Assembly (NCBI RefSeq): GCF_000003815.2
Contig: NC_049997.1
Span: 14,822,213-14,886,212 of the forward strand
Direction: 5' to 3'
DNA: 64,000 nt
Source of the DNA: Branchiostoma floridae
Taxonomy: Eukaryota; Chordata; Leptocardii; Amphioxiformes; Branchiostomatidae
The notes beneath the pieces are model-generated. The model made no database searches. It was not told the origin of the DNA and saw only the letters and a list, made by a program, of their open reading frames with translations. Positions within the stretch are counted from its first letter, which is position 1, and the number at the start of each line of letters is the position of its first letter. A program made the translations under genes and the position numbers. This document shows positions 47,839 to 59,030 of the stretch, in pieces.

Positions 47839-50214
47839 ACTGCAACCTGGAAACTCATCTGAATATATATGCCCAAACTGCATATGCGACTGTCATGCGA
47901 GGATTGGGTTACAGTCCCACAGTAGACGCTGTCAACCGCCCTAACTTCAAGGAGAGTGCTACCATCATCTGGAAAGATGGAAGGATGCCTACTATCCATC
48001 TAGAAGTTGCCTTTCTCTTCTGTAACACACTCAAACATTAACTGTAACAGTTGCTTCCTCATATAAAACTCTGTCCATGTCATTTTAGCCCTTGGGTCAG
48101 ACCGACACATGACAGAGTGAACTGGAGTCAATCAAGACATTCAGGAATCACCATTAGGCATTACCCTAATGATGATGATAGTATCTTTAGATAAAGCACA
48201 TTTGATGGTGAAAGCACACAAAATTATATCCCCTAAGGCTTACCAGTATTCATTATCATCATGGTAGATACATAACTGGAACATTTCACAAATAACTGCT
48301 AACCTGCAGTCATGTAAAACTATCTCATTTGTTCACCAAATCTTGAATATAGTGAACATTCTGATTCAAGAGATGCCCTGAAATCACTTATCATTGATTC
48401 CATGCACAAGAGGGTTTGGATATGCCCCAACGTAGAATATAACATATTAAAGATGAAACAAATACAGACTGAAGTTATAACCATGCCACTGAATGAAATA
48501 AAAGTATGGAATCAACATTTGAATAATAACAGACACAAAAGTAACTCATTCTGAGATATCACCTAGATACAGACCCATGCACTCTAAGACAACAGCCTCC
48601 ATCTTGCATTTCTCCTGGCCTAGTGCAATGAAGCATTCTTTATGTCCAGGCTTTAAAAGCCGGGGACATTAAAAATTCTCAATTCACTTTTTAAGGAGAG
48701 GTTGATGCATTGTTATACTAGCTTCTGAGCTGCTATAAACTTGAAGCACTGACTTGATAGCAGCAGTTAGCATGTTAAAACTATAAAACTCCTGTGCTAA
48801 GGCAAAAACAGAGGCTTGGCTTATGATTGGAATATCTCTTGCGCAAGAAATCATCTGCTTCTTATTGCATGGACACATTTGGTTGACCTTGCAAATGGTT
48901 CAGCTTGGCAGTGCACCTAGAATCTCATCCGTGAACCAATTCAATTTACCTTCAGCAGCTCATTTGTAGGCGGCCAATTCGGCACACGTCACTTACGGCG
49001 GCCCGGCCTCCGCACCAGATCCCCTGTGGCCAATTCTGACAAGTGAAAAATGGCCATGGCACATGAGCCATTCCCTAAAGCTACCGTGTTATGGGTAACA
49101 GATTCCAACTCATCTATAGGCTTAAGCCCTCACTCGCACTTCGTGTGCATGTGACAACGCTCTGTCTTTGGCTCCAGCCCGGGCACATAATACCACACAT
49201 TATGATAACCCTGGCAAACAGAAATTACATTGTGTTTTGTCAAAGTACAGGTCCTGAGGGCTCGTCATCCTAACATAATCTACTATTATGACAGACTTGG
49301 ATTGAACTGGATGATATGGGAGTAGTTTGCCAGTCTGACAATGAGGGTGGATACCACACGCAGGTGCCCTTCCAGTCAGGTCTTATAATTTCCTCCAACT
49401 CAAAATCTTTATGGTCTCAATACCATACAGTTATGATTTAGAAAGCAAGAACATAAATGTATTTTAGTCTTCTACTCCTCATCATTTTTATTCAAAACCA
49501 ACTTTCATAGCAGAGATTTAAGTCAAAGTCAATTCTTTTCCTTTCATTGAGGACTGGTGTTTTGCAGGAGGTTTGCTGTTTTTACCAATAAATCAAAAAT
49601 CTTCTTTGCTGTTGCACACCATTATCTTAAATACTAGTAGTAAATTAAGGTCAATGGACGAACATCATCATCATCAGTAATAAGGCTGAAAATTGGCGTT
49701 AATTAATCATATATGTTGATAAAATTATGTATTGATATCTAAAAATAAATGTCAGTCTCTTGATAATATATCCAATATCTCTTTTCTACATGTATCTCTT
49801 CTATATCTTTAACGGTTCCAAGATTATTTCTTTATGGTAGTGCTTTTTTAAATCTTTTCATGGTAAAGTTTGGCAACTATATATAAATATTGTAAATTGT
49901 ATTGGGAAAAAAACATGAATTTTTACTTTGTGACAGTCTCAATAATGTACACTATGCAGTTTGGGACCAAGATCCCGAATAACGACAACAAGTCCTCTAC
50001 AAACCCAATATACCAGTCTTTGCTGCAGATGCCAAGTAAAATTATTCAATTTGCCGGCATGGAGAAGTTCATCTGACTTAATCAAAGACAAGAGGACTTC
50101 GCTCTTTTCCTGACGCCTGATGCAGTAAAGTAAATGTCAGTCTGGTCGTGGGGAATGCCTGAGAACATGCATCATCGGCCCAGCACCCTGGGGACAACAA
50201 CTCCCAGGCTGCAC
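47839..50214. other. Non-coding stretch
   Basis: No gene, array or mobile element recognised. Confidence 0.4.
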
Positions 50215-50773
50215 CCCTTCACAAGAGAGCAAGAATGAGCCGGAATGCCCACAGAATGAAATTTTTTCTCTATTCCTGGGAATTTGTAATGTATTCTTGA
50301 AATTCTCACTGCATTCCAGACATTTGTGCCCGTTCTTTTGGCTGTCCCGAAGTTGTTGACATGTTCAAAACTGTCGAGGTGCATTTGAAGTGGAGAAATA
50401 TCATATGGCATACAAAGTGCATTCTAACTACAGTGTGACCGCATTCTATGGCCTGCATTATTCAACACATTCTGATCTCATTTGAAGGAGAACCTAAATC
50501 ATGGCGATCCACTTCAAATCCTGCCAGAATGTGGCCAAAAGAATACAAAGGTATCTGGAATACAGTGAGAATGTCTAAAATGCACTTCAAATCCCCGGAA
50601 TAGACAAAGAATAGTTATTCTGACGGCATTTCGGCTCATTCCTTGTCGTGCGAAGGGGATAAAAGGTCCATTTGGAATTCCCGCCCAAATGTGGCACGAA
50701 TTTTGCACATTATTCATTCTGGCTGGACCTGCTTGATTCCTGCTAATTCGGTTTTAGTGTGAAGGCCCTATAA
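50215..50773. mobile_element. Long foldback (palindromic) element
   Basis: The left arm (about 50215-50350) and right arm (about 50528-50660) are long imperfect inverted copies. They share GAATGAGCC, TCTCTATTCC, ATTCTCACTG and TATTCTTTTGGC blocks over more than 120 bases. The right side continues to TTTTAGTGTGAAGGCCCTA at about 50755-50773, which looks like a transposon terminus. The matching left terminus is missing, so the copy is left-truncated. No transposase is encoded. Confidence 0.65.
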
Positions 50774-51732
50774 GGAGTTCCACATCCCTGAGGTTTTAAT
50801 TCCGATCGTTTTAAACCAAGTCACATGCACTTCCTCATCATTCACTGACCTTGATGGTTTGACCTTTGTTGCCAAATTATTGGCTTTTAATTTCTTCTCC
50901 TTGGCTTGCCCACTTCCTAAATTTGTAGCTTTCCACTTGTGTGACTACAAATTTTGTAGTCAACAAAAAAAACACAGAGCAGATTCTCTGTAATACCAAA
51001 TTGTCACCTTAGTAGTCAACATTTGCAAGCAAGATTACACGATGCTAGAATTCTTTATAATGACTTTGACCCCACAAGAAATGGGGCATCATCTGCAATG
51101 AATGCCACCTATCAAACAAGTGAGTACTGCAGCCTATTTATATATCATGATGCTGAATGCATCAATGAAATCATTCACACTTTACAACACTATAATTATA
51201 GTAGGTAATATATATAAGTGTTGTTGTTCTAAATAGATTGTACATGACTATTGTTTGTGTTATTTTAACTTATTTAAAGAATATACTGTAAGTTACTACA
51301 GGTAAAACTCAAAGTTCATGAAATCTTTAAAAACTGATAAGCTGTCTAAAATTTTATCCAATTCTATTCGTTGCTCTTGGAAGAACAAGATGACAAAAGA
51401 TCTACAATGGTATGGGAAAAACTTTTCTACAAAAAACTTTCTCAAAGGGAGTCTGGCTCTTTCACCTTATTAGGCAAAAGTCCTACTGGTTCAAATATGA
51501 AAAAAAAACTACATTTAGTCTAACAACAAAGCTACATTTTGTATTTGGTGATCTTTTTTACCTGGATGTCTAACCTTCATCCACGTAACAACTTTGTACA
51601 ACATACAAGAGCAAAACTTGGTTATGCGGACAAATTAGAGAATATAAACCTGACATGAAGTGTGGCAGAATTCAAACTACCCTACACAATAAACTTTCAC
51701 CAAAGCAAGAAATATACAATGTATGTACAACT
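50774..51732. other. Non-coding, AT-rich stretch
   Basis: Nothing recognised. Confidence 0.45.
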
Positions 51733-52375
51733 CAGGCAGTTTCATTACTTGAATAGGTGTGGGAGGGTGTAAGTCCAACTTTAAATCTGCCTATAAAAGC
51801 ATCTCCAATTCCAACAGGTAGTAATAAATGTCTTCTGGCATATAGACTGACAAGAATCCAACGACATTGTGCAGATATGGTGCAATAGAAAGAACTACAA
51901 AGATGACAGCTTTATTACCTGATATAGGTGTAGGAGGATCTAAGCCTGCATCTAAATATGCTGTAAAAGCATCTGCAATTCCAAGTAAAAAATGTGTTTG
52001 GACATGTAAGCGGGACAAGAATTCAGCTTCACTGTACATTGTGCATAAACTGCGCAAGAACTACAACAAATCAGGCAGTTTTGCTACTGGTATTGAAGGA
52101 TCCAAGCCTAAATCTGAATATGCTAGGAAATCTTTAATTCCAACAGGAGGTAAAAAAATGTCTTTGGACATATATGCATGGAGGGACAAGAATCCAGCTT
52201 CACTGTACATTGTGCATAAACTGTGCAAGAACTACAACAAATCAGGCAGTTTTGCCACATGAATAGGTGTTGAAGGATCCAATCCTAAATCTAAACATGC
52301 TATAAAATCTTCAATTCTAACAGCTAGTAAAGAAATGTCTTCTGACATATGGACAGACAAGAATTCAATTTTGCC
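51733..52375. repeat. Tandem array, about 170 bp x 4
   Basis: CAGGCAGTTT or GACAGCTTT starts units at about 51733, 51905, 52072 and 52242. Units two and three share long identical tracts such as CTTCACTGTACATTGTGCAT. The minus-strand translation repeats a phrase like LDLGLDPSTPI, but stops and non-triplet unit lengths argue against coding. Confidence 0.8.
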
Positions 52376-55300
52376 TAAAGTGTTACTCTGGGCAAAGGAC
52401 GAAGGATAATCCATCATCGAATCAACAACACACTACTTGTGCCACAAACGATGTGTTCTCCCAATATCACAATACGGACATCAGATGCAGGAAGGGAAGA
52501 AGCCATTTTTCACCGTCGCGTACGCAAACCTAACCCGGGGCATTTTTTATCAGTTGAACAAATTTGCATCGGCTGTGTTTTGAAAAGACAGAATGGGAAC
52601 AGTGCTTGTAGAACAGGCTGCATGATGTACAGCCCATTCTTTGGATTAACGATTGCAGATTGATTATGGTTTGGACTCTTCCATAAGGAACATGATTCAG
52701 AAGGCAAATGGACTTAGGGTGGGAGGGGTTTCCAATGTTTAAAACAAACGTTGCAGTGGGCAGAAAATAAGAATTTGGGGAGTATAATGAATTGGCTGCA
52801 CATTCGGTCAGCTACATGTAAGTGTTATATTTGAATGCTGTTGAATTTGTCATATTAGAGGCACTTGTACGTCATACAGGAAATGTTCTGAATATCATGT
52901 ACCGGTATAAATTTGAAAGAAATCAATGTACTTGTGGTATAGGAAGACATCTTTTTAGTGTCCTTTGATACTTGTTGAATCAGTCTGAACAACACTTGAA
53001 AATGTCTCAAAAAGTGGAATATGTTTTGGGGTGACTGATGCAAGCAAATTCCAATAACTTGTACCAAAGCCCTGCTATATTACTTTGTAAGATTTACAGG
53101 AAATAATTAGTGTTTTTTATTTATCAACACCCAGAAACACTTTCATTCCTTACACATTATAGAAAAGTGGCAATTTTTAGTTAGATAACTAACATACATA
53201 CACTTGCAATAAGCGTAATGGCATCTAAAAACAGACAGATCCACTCCTTGCAAAAGGGGTTTTTAATGCCGCTTTAATGCTCAAAGTTTAGATGATTGCT
53301 CCTGCCCGGCATTAGTGCCAATTGCCATCATGCTAATTACACATTAATTATTGCCTTGTAGCATTATAACATATCACTTTTGCAGGGGCAATGACTTGCA
53401 AGTAGTGATCAAGACTCATGACTGTTGCAACCCAGCAATTTGAGCAATATGTGAAGAGCTAGGCATTATCACTTCAAGTTCAACGTCCGCTTCGACAAAG
53501 ATGAATGTATGCAGCAAAATATAAAGCGGCTACTGAGTGGGCCACACATGCATACATGTAGGTTCATGACGCATGTAACGCCTCTGAGAGTTCCGTCCTT
53601 ATCAGCCAATTCCAAGAAATACTGGCTCAAAATGAAAAACCTACTGCAATATTTAGGTACAAATTCCTGTAATGATCTGCCCTACCACTAAAATTACCAT
53701 ATGCATTAAAAAAATTGACACCTTTGCAAAAGAACTCAGCGGTAAGATTATAAGCTAATCAAAGAAACAAGATGGCAGACTCTCTTGAGAAATCATGGCG
53801 TAAGCGGCTCTTCTGACAGCGAGACATAAATGGCGGTTGTAAACATTAACGAGTCATCCCTCATCTCCCGGCGCCATGCGGCATCACGCGAGGAAAAAGA
53901 AACAAAACCGAATAAAGTAGGTCCGGATAAATTGCTATCCATTTCACGCTCCAGCGATTTACTGATTTGGGAAGCTGGAAGGGGTAACATTACATGTGGA
54001 TTGGATCTATGCAGGGAGCTCAAAGTCAAATATCTTCAGCCGGGAGTCCTGGTTATGGTATGGAATCGTCCCAATTTCTCAAGTAGATAAAATCTTAGGA
54101 GAGAATGATTGTGTTCAAGAACGTTAGAGGCCAACGGAATGTCAAAGACTGCAGAAATGTCGATGTTTAAATCTTTGCTAGGGGTGTACAAATGTATGTA
54201 AGCTGTTAAGAGGTACAAATGTACAAAAATATATTGACTGAATCTGTATTGCAGTCAGCCGAACCAATTTTGCAGAGTCACACATTTCAGGCAAATCGTT
54301 CAGATCTGAATTTGAAAGGAAAGTTTTAGTACATTGGGACACATAGATTCAGCAAGTCAATGTAATTTGTTAGCCATCTTCCTACAAATGTATCAGCCCT
54401 CTGTTTTCATGCTGATCTCTTGCTAAATTCTTACTAGTCATTTTAAGAAAATGAGAAATCTGTGTGACCATGCAAACTGAGAAAAATCAGTTATATTTCA
54501 CTTACAGCAACGTTTTCAATTACAGCATGCAGCTCACCTCCACTGTAAGGCCATCATTTGATAGGACATAGATTTCTTGCTTTTCTGACGGGGAAGCAAA
54601 TCAAACTAGATCTGATGACCTCCATGAAACAAATTTGGTGTGGCCCTGCCAGGTTTCCCAATAAAACTTCCGTCTACAAAGACCATCCATTTATTCCTAC
54701 CCCATTATCCATCCTGGGGTTTGCACTTCCCCATTTCTACAGGCTCCTAAATTATTCCGTAGCAAAATCCTTTTAGCGGAACCAGATTCCAGCCCGGTAC
54801 AAGTGTGACTGGGGCTGAACTTTGACATTTCGGGTAAGTTCGCTGTCACAGTTGGTACAATTTTACTGGTCCGCGCAGGGATGTGAACAGTAAAACTTTT
54901 CATGCACGAGCTTCAAATCCAATTCTCAGCACTTAGAACGCAGTAAAAGCCACTCTCGGCTAAGGGTGATATATTATCAGCCAACAATGCAATTCCACAA
55001 CATTAGGAACGTCGAGAATGCGGCCCACGTAGCCGGCGCGTATTGTCACATCCTGATAACGTTATAAATTTCCCACGCCAACAACCGTTTGTCTCTCCGA
55101 GGCATGTTCCGCTGCTGACATTGACACCCAGCCAGGGTAAATAATGGAAAAGCATGGAAATGACCTTATTGATTGGAAAATAGGAACTTTGTATAATAGA
55201 TGAGAGGACCGTGCTGGGTAATCAAAACGTATATGCAGTTGGGGTTATTTTGAGCTGCCTCAGATATAACGGCGATTGCTTGACTGGTAATGTTTTTAAA

Positions 55301-55814
55301 GAGCATCTGGGACCAGGGATTTATTGTTGTGGGGATGGAGAGTGGGGACAGGGGCTGAGCCTTTTACGGCCGCCATCGCTAAATGATGTACCATGGTTGA
55401 CGGTTCGACTTGACCTCGACAGCGACACCGCCTACGCAGATGACGCTTCATCCCACGCCGTAGCGCCGACTGTGAAGCGATACAGCAGGACTACCGCACT
55501 GGTCAAGACATTTTAAAGTCAGGGTATCATGCTGGAGTTCTGGTAAAGCAGCTATGTCAATTATCAACTACATGTATTAGAAGTCTACCTTCCTAAACTG
55601 TTGAATCTGGTGCTAAAGGTTAATGAACATTGTTAAAGACCAATTTTATCACCTTGTAATGTGGGTAACCTTTAAATACAATAGTTTGAGGATGACCTCT
55701 TGGCACACATATAAAACGAAAATGCAACCAACCAAGATTTTGCTGTCTGTCCAGCTTTTTGCCTGTAAATAACTTGTATTCCCTTGTTTCAAAACTTCAT
55801 GCACCTCTTTTCTA
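52376..55814. other. Non-coding stretch
   Basis: No gene can be supported. 53270-53360 has several TAATTA-type homeodomain-like sites. 53760-54090 and 54900-55520 are GC-richer. A 101-codon frame at 55211-55516 begins with GTG, not ATG, and shows no recognised domain. Confidence 0.35.
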
Positions 55815-55862
55815 TCTGTCTGTCTGTGTGTGTGTGTGTCTGTCTGTGTGTGTTTGTGTTTG
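55815..55862. repeat. Microsatellite (TCTG)n/(TG)n
   Basis: A run of TCTGTCTG and GTGTGTGTG units about 48 bases long. Confidence 0.9.
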
Positions 55863-56612
55863 TATTTCCATACATTTTTCCTTTAGGAAGCTTTAGACAG
55901 GATGTGATGGTATTTGGGTAAGACATGGGAAGACAAAGTTAAAGGTCAATTTATAATAAGGCCCTCTTGGTGACTTCCCTTGGTATTGCAACCCAATTTC
56001 CAACCATTCCTGGTTTTACCAAATAAAACTTTAGTCTGGTCTTATGCAGCTTGTTCCTACTGTGCAAACCAGGTTTGTTTATGGCCAAAAGGTAGTAGTT
56101 TTCTGACTAGTACGCAAAACAAACTATACAATGTATTTCCCATTGCAAATTGAGGAACCTTTTTCGTACACTAGTTATAATCATATTTCTTGTGGGTCTC
56201 TAGGAATGTCATCTGATATTACTGAATTGTTGTGGCCACTTGTTTCACCCTGCTGTGGCAACATGAAAGGGATTATCACAGACAAAGCACAAGCCAGTTG
56301 TCTGAGGTGATTTGGATCTAAAGGTAACATTCAAAGGCTTGTGATTGACCAAACATTACTCCTGGACATTTTTTCTCAGAATGTACTACACCTACATTTT
56401 CTATCTTCCACTTACAAATCTATATTGGTTTGGCTACATACAGGACCATCAGATGGCCACAGGTTATCATGGAAAGCATTGCCTGACCAGACTTGGAACC
56501 ATTAAACATCTGGATGTATCCATTATGTATACTCATATCAGGAGGTATAGAAGATTCAATGTCCTCTCTGTAGGGTAGAACTGTAAGGGATCAGGACAAT
56601 TTCAGGCCTGTT
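55863..56612. other. Non-coding stretch
   Basis: Nothing recognised before the 39-bp array. Confidence 0.4.
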
Positions 56613-57275
56613 GTGTGTGTATGGATGGTGTTCAGCACCAGGGACAGGGTGGAGTGTGTATGGATAGTGTTCAGCACCAGGGACAGGGTTGAGTGTGTAT
56701 GGATGGTGTTCAGCACCAGGGACAGGGTGGAGTGTGTATGGATAGTGTTCAGCACCAGGGACAGGGTGGAGTGTGTATGGATAGTGTTCAGCACCAGGGA
56801 CAGGGTGGAGAGTGTATGGATAGTGTTCAGCACCAGGGACAGGGTGGAGTGTGTATGGATAGTGTTCAGCACCAGGGACAGGGTGGAGTGTGTATGGATA
56901 GTGTTCAGCACCAGGGACAGGGTGGAGTGTGTATGGATGGTGTTCAGCACCAGGGACAGGGTGGAGTGTGTATGGATAGTGTTCAGCACCAGGGACAGGG
57001 TGGAGTGTGTATGGATAGTGTTCAGCACCAGGGACAGGGTGGAGAGTGTATGGATAGTGTTCAGCACCAGGGACAGGGTGGAGTGTGTATGGATAGTGTT
57101 CAGCACCAGGGACAGGGTGGAGTGTGTATGGATAGTGTTCAGCACCAGGGACAGGGTGGAGTGTGTATGGATGGTGTTCAGCACCAGGGGCAGGGTGGAG
57201 TGTGTATGGATGGTGTTCAGCACCTGGGACAAAGTGGAGTGTGTATGGATGGCGTTCAGCACCAAGGACAGGGTG
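56613..57275. repeat. 39-bp minisatellite, 17 copies, one RE1 motif per unit
   Basis: The unit is GTGTGTATGGATAGTG followed by TTCAGCACCAGGGACAGGG and TGGA. In 15 or more of 17 units positions 1-17 of the second block read TTCAGCACCAGGGACAG, a full match to the RE1 core TTCAGCACCNNGGACAG. The last unit (57255-57271) reads TTCAGCACCAAGGACAG. Unit 16 has GGGACAA. Thirty-nine is a multiple of three and no frame meets a stop, so frames of more than 200 codons appear on both strands. The longest (56556-57341, minus) starts at a GTG, has no ATG, and is preceded by an in-frame stop. Confidence 0.97.
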
Positions 57276-57796
57276 CGAAGCGGTCACTGAGAAAACAGCA
57301 AAATAACATGTGACAAAACACAATAAGTTTCCAAGATTCACAGTATCCTTCTAAAAGCTCAGTCTTTTGCATCACAAAAACAAGTGACCAATACAGTAAT
57401 CCTTGTTCCAGCTGTCCCATAAACCAAGAAAATATCTATTTCAGCCTTTAAGTGTAGTGTCAAGGTGAAAAGGTCAAGAACACAGAATACCAATCATGGT
57501 GAGAAACCATCGTGCTGATTCTGAACTATTTTCATTTTCTGCCCTTTGTATCGGGTTGTAAAATGGATGTTAAGGCAACATATTGGAGGCCTTATACTAA
57601 ATTATAGCTTCTGACAGTTTCCATCCTTTGGGGATGATATGGAAAGGAAAGACAAGCTGACTATGATAACATGACAAAGTCTGCCGTGTTGCCAGAAAGG
57701 CCAACAGAACCTTTAAAAGGCAACTCGTGAATTCTGCATGAGCTAATGCATTCTCCACATTTATGAGAACATGTGTTACATGTACATGTATGTACC
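57276..57796. other. Non-coding stretch
   Basis: No gene recognised. Confidence 0.4.
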
Positions 57797-57912
57797 TTAG
57801 GCCACACTAATTTGATTTGTTGTTTCTCGGATGTTTAATCTTTTTTTCCACCAACCGACTCAATTTTTTTTCTGAAAAAATCTGAGAAACAAACAAAATT
57901 GGAGTGGCCTTA
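57797..57912. mobile_element. Short TIR element (MITE), about 116 bp
   Basis: The left end TTAGGCCACACTAATTTGAT and right end (reverse complement TAAGGCCACTCCAATTTTG) form inverted repeats. They continue through TTGTTGTTTCTCGGA and TTTGTTTCTCAGA. The ends are homologous to the element at 21375-21727, so the two are size variants of one family. Confidence 0.65.
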
Positions 57913-58751
57913 CGATAGTATTGCTTCTTTTGTGTACATAACTTTTGCTTTGCAAATTGCTATATACACTGCTCAATTCTTTAATCATTATGATGGTGCT
58001 AAACTTTGTCAGCAGATATTCCCATTTTCTTTATTTAGAAATTAAGGAAAGTTTGGGCTGCTATAAGATGAAAAACATAAAGTATAACTCAGTCTTCATT
58101 GGCGTTTTTCTGCTGACATTGCCATTGCTTTTATGACCTACCCTCAGGCTCTGTGCGTGTACATTGTACCTCTAAGTTACAGTTCTCGCCATTCCTAAAG
58201 TCTAAAGTGTACCTTTGCTTTTCCTTGGGTATCATTTTGAACCTTTATCTGACAAGGGGTCTAAATTTTTTTAGTTGACATTGCCCTGACTGTATACCTC
58301 AAGGAAAACAATCTCTCTTGTTCTTCTTTATCAAACCCAACATATGGAGTAGTCACATTTTTCATATGTCGTACAATTTTCAAGCAAGGTGTGACAGAAC
58401 CAACTACTGACAAGGATCCAAGATACACTTTTCCATAAAAAGACAGCTCATGAATTCTGCATGACACATGCATTACTATCTCAAGAATGCCATCAGTTTT
58501 CAATGGTACGATGATGTACGACGTATGTGACATGGTCCTTACACAACAATATCAACGAAAGTATTCCCCAAAGTACCTGACAGGATTGATTTCTACAGTG
58601 ACGATCTCAAATAAATCAAAATTGCTGCCAAGAGCCCCTTATTTCAGTTGTCTCCTCAAGTGTACCCATTAGCTTAAAGCATTGATTTCTACAGTCTCAA
58701 GTCAATCGAAAACAGCAACAATGATAGGTCAATGATATCACCAATTCCCTA
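57913..58751. other. Non-coding stretch
   Basis: No supported gene. Confidence 0.4.
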
Positions 58752-59030
58752 ATGTCTGTTGTACTCAAGGCACAAGAAGAGCCTGAAAACGAATCAGACA
58801 GTGAAACAGAGTACCAAACTTTCAAATGGAGTACACGTACTGTCATAGACCGAAGAATAAACTCACTACAATGACTGGAGGCACTAAGAGACTATGACGC
58901 ACATTTGTAGCTCTTCACCTTGACAGAAAGGGAAAGTAGAAAGGCTGCAGGGGGCAATGCATTACTGGAGAAAGTGTAAGTGAAGAAGAGGCAGAGTATA
59001 TCAAGAAGAAACTAAAATAGCACATGCATG
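58752..59030 (+). pseudogene. Decayed coding-like segment
   Basis: From the ATG at 58752 a frame of protein-like composition (EEPENESDSETEYQTFKWST) runs about 40 codons to a TGA. It resumes after further stops at two points. From about 58955 a different frame is open and charged (TGESVSEEEAEYIKKKLK). In-frame stops plus a frame change suggest an inactivated gene or the gag-like part of a mobile element. I recognise no family. Confidence 0.25.

Noticed and set aside
54493-54547. Minus-strand exon-like piece reading GGELHAVIENVA
   Set aside because: The donor is good, but the acceptor has a weak pyrimidine tract and the piece has no neighbours.
55211-55516. A 101-codon frame containing YADD, reminiscent of the reverse transcriptase catalytic box
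   Set aside because: It starts at GTG, and no other reverse transcriptase motif precedes or follows the four residues. A chance match is likely.
10661-57275. CRISPR-like arrays
   Set aside because: The arrays have contiguous units with no unique spacers between identical short repeats, and the context is eukaryotic.
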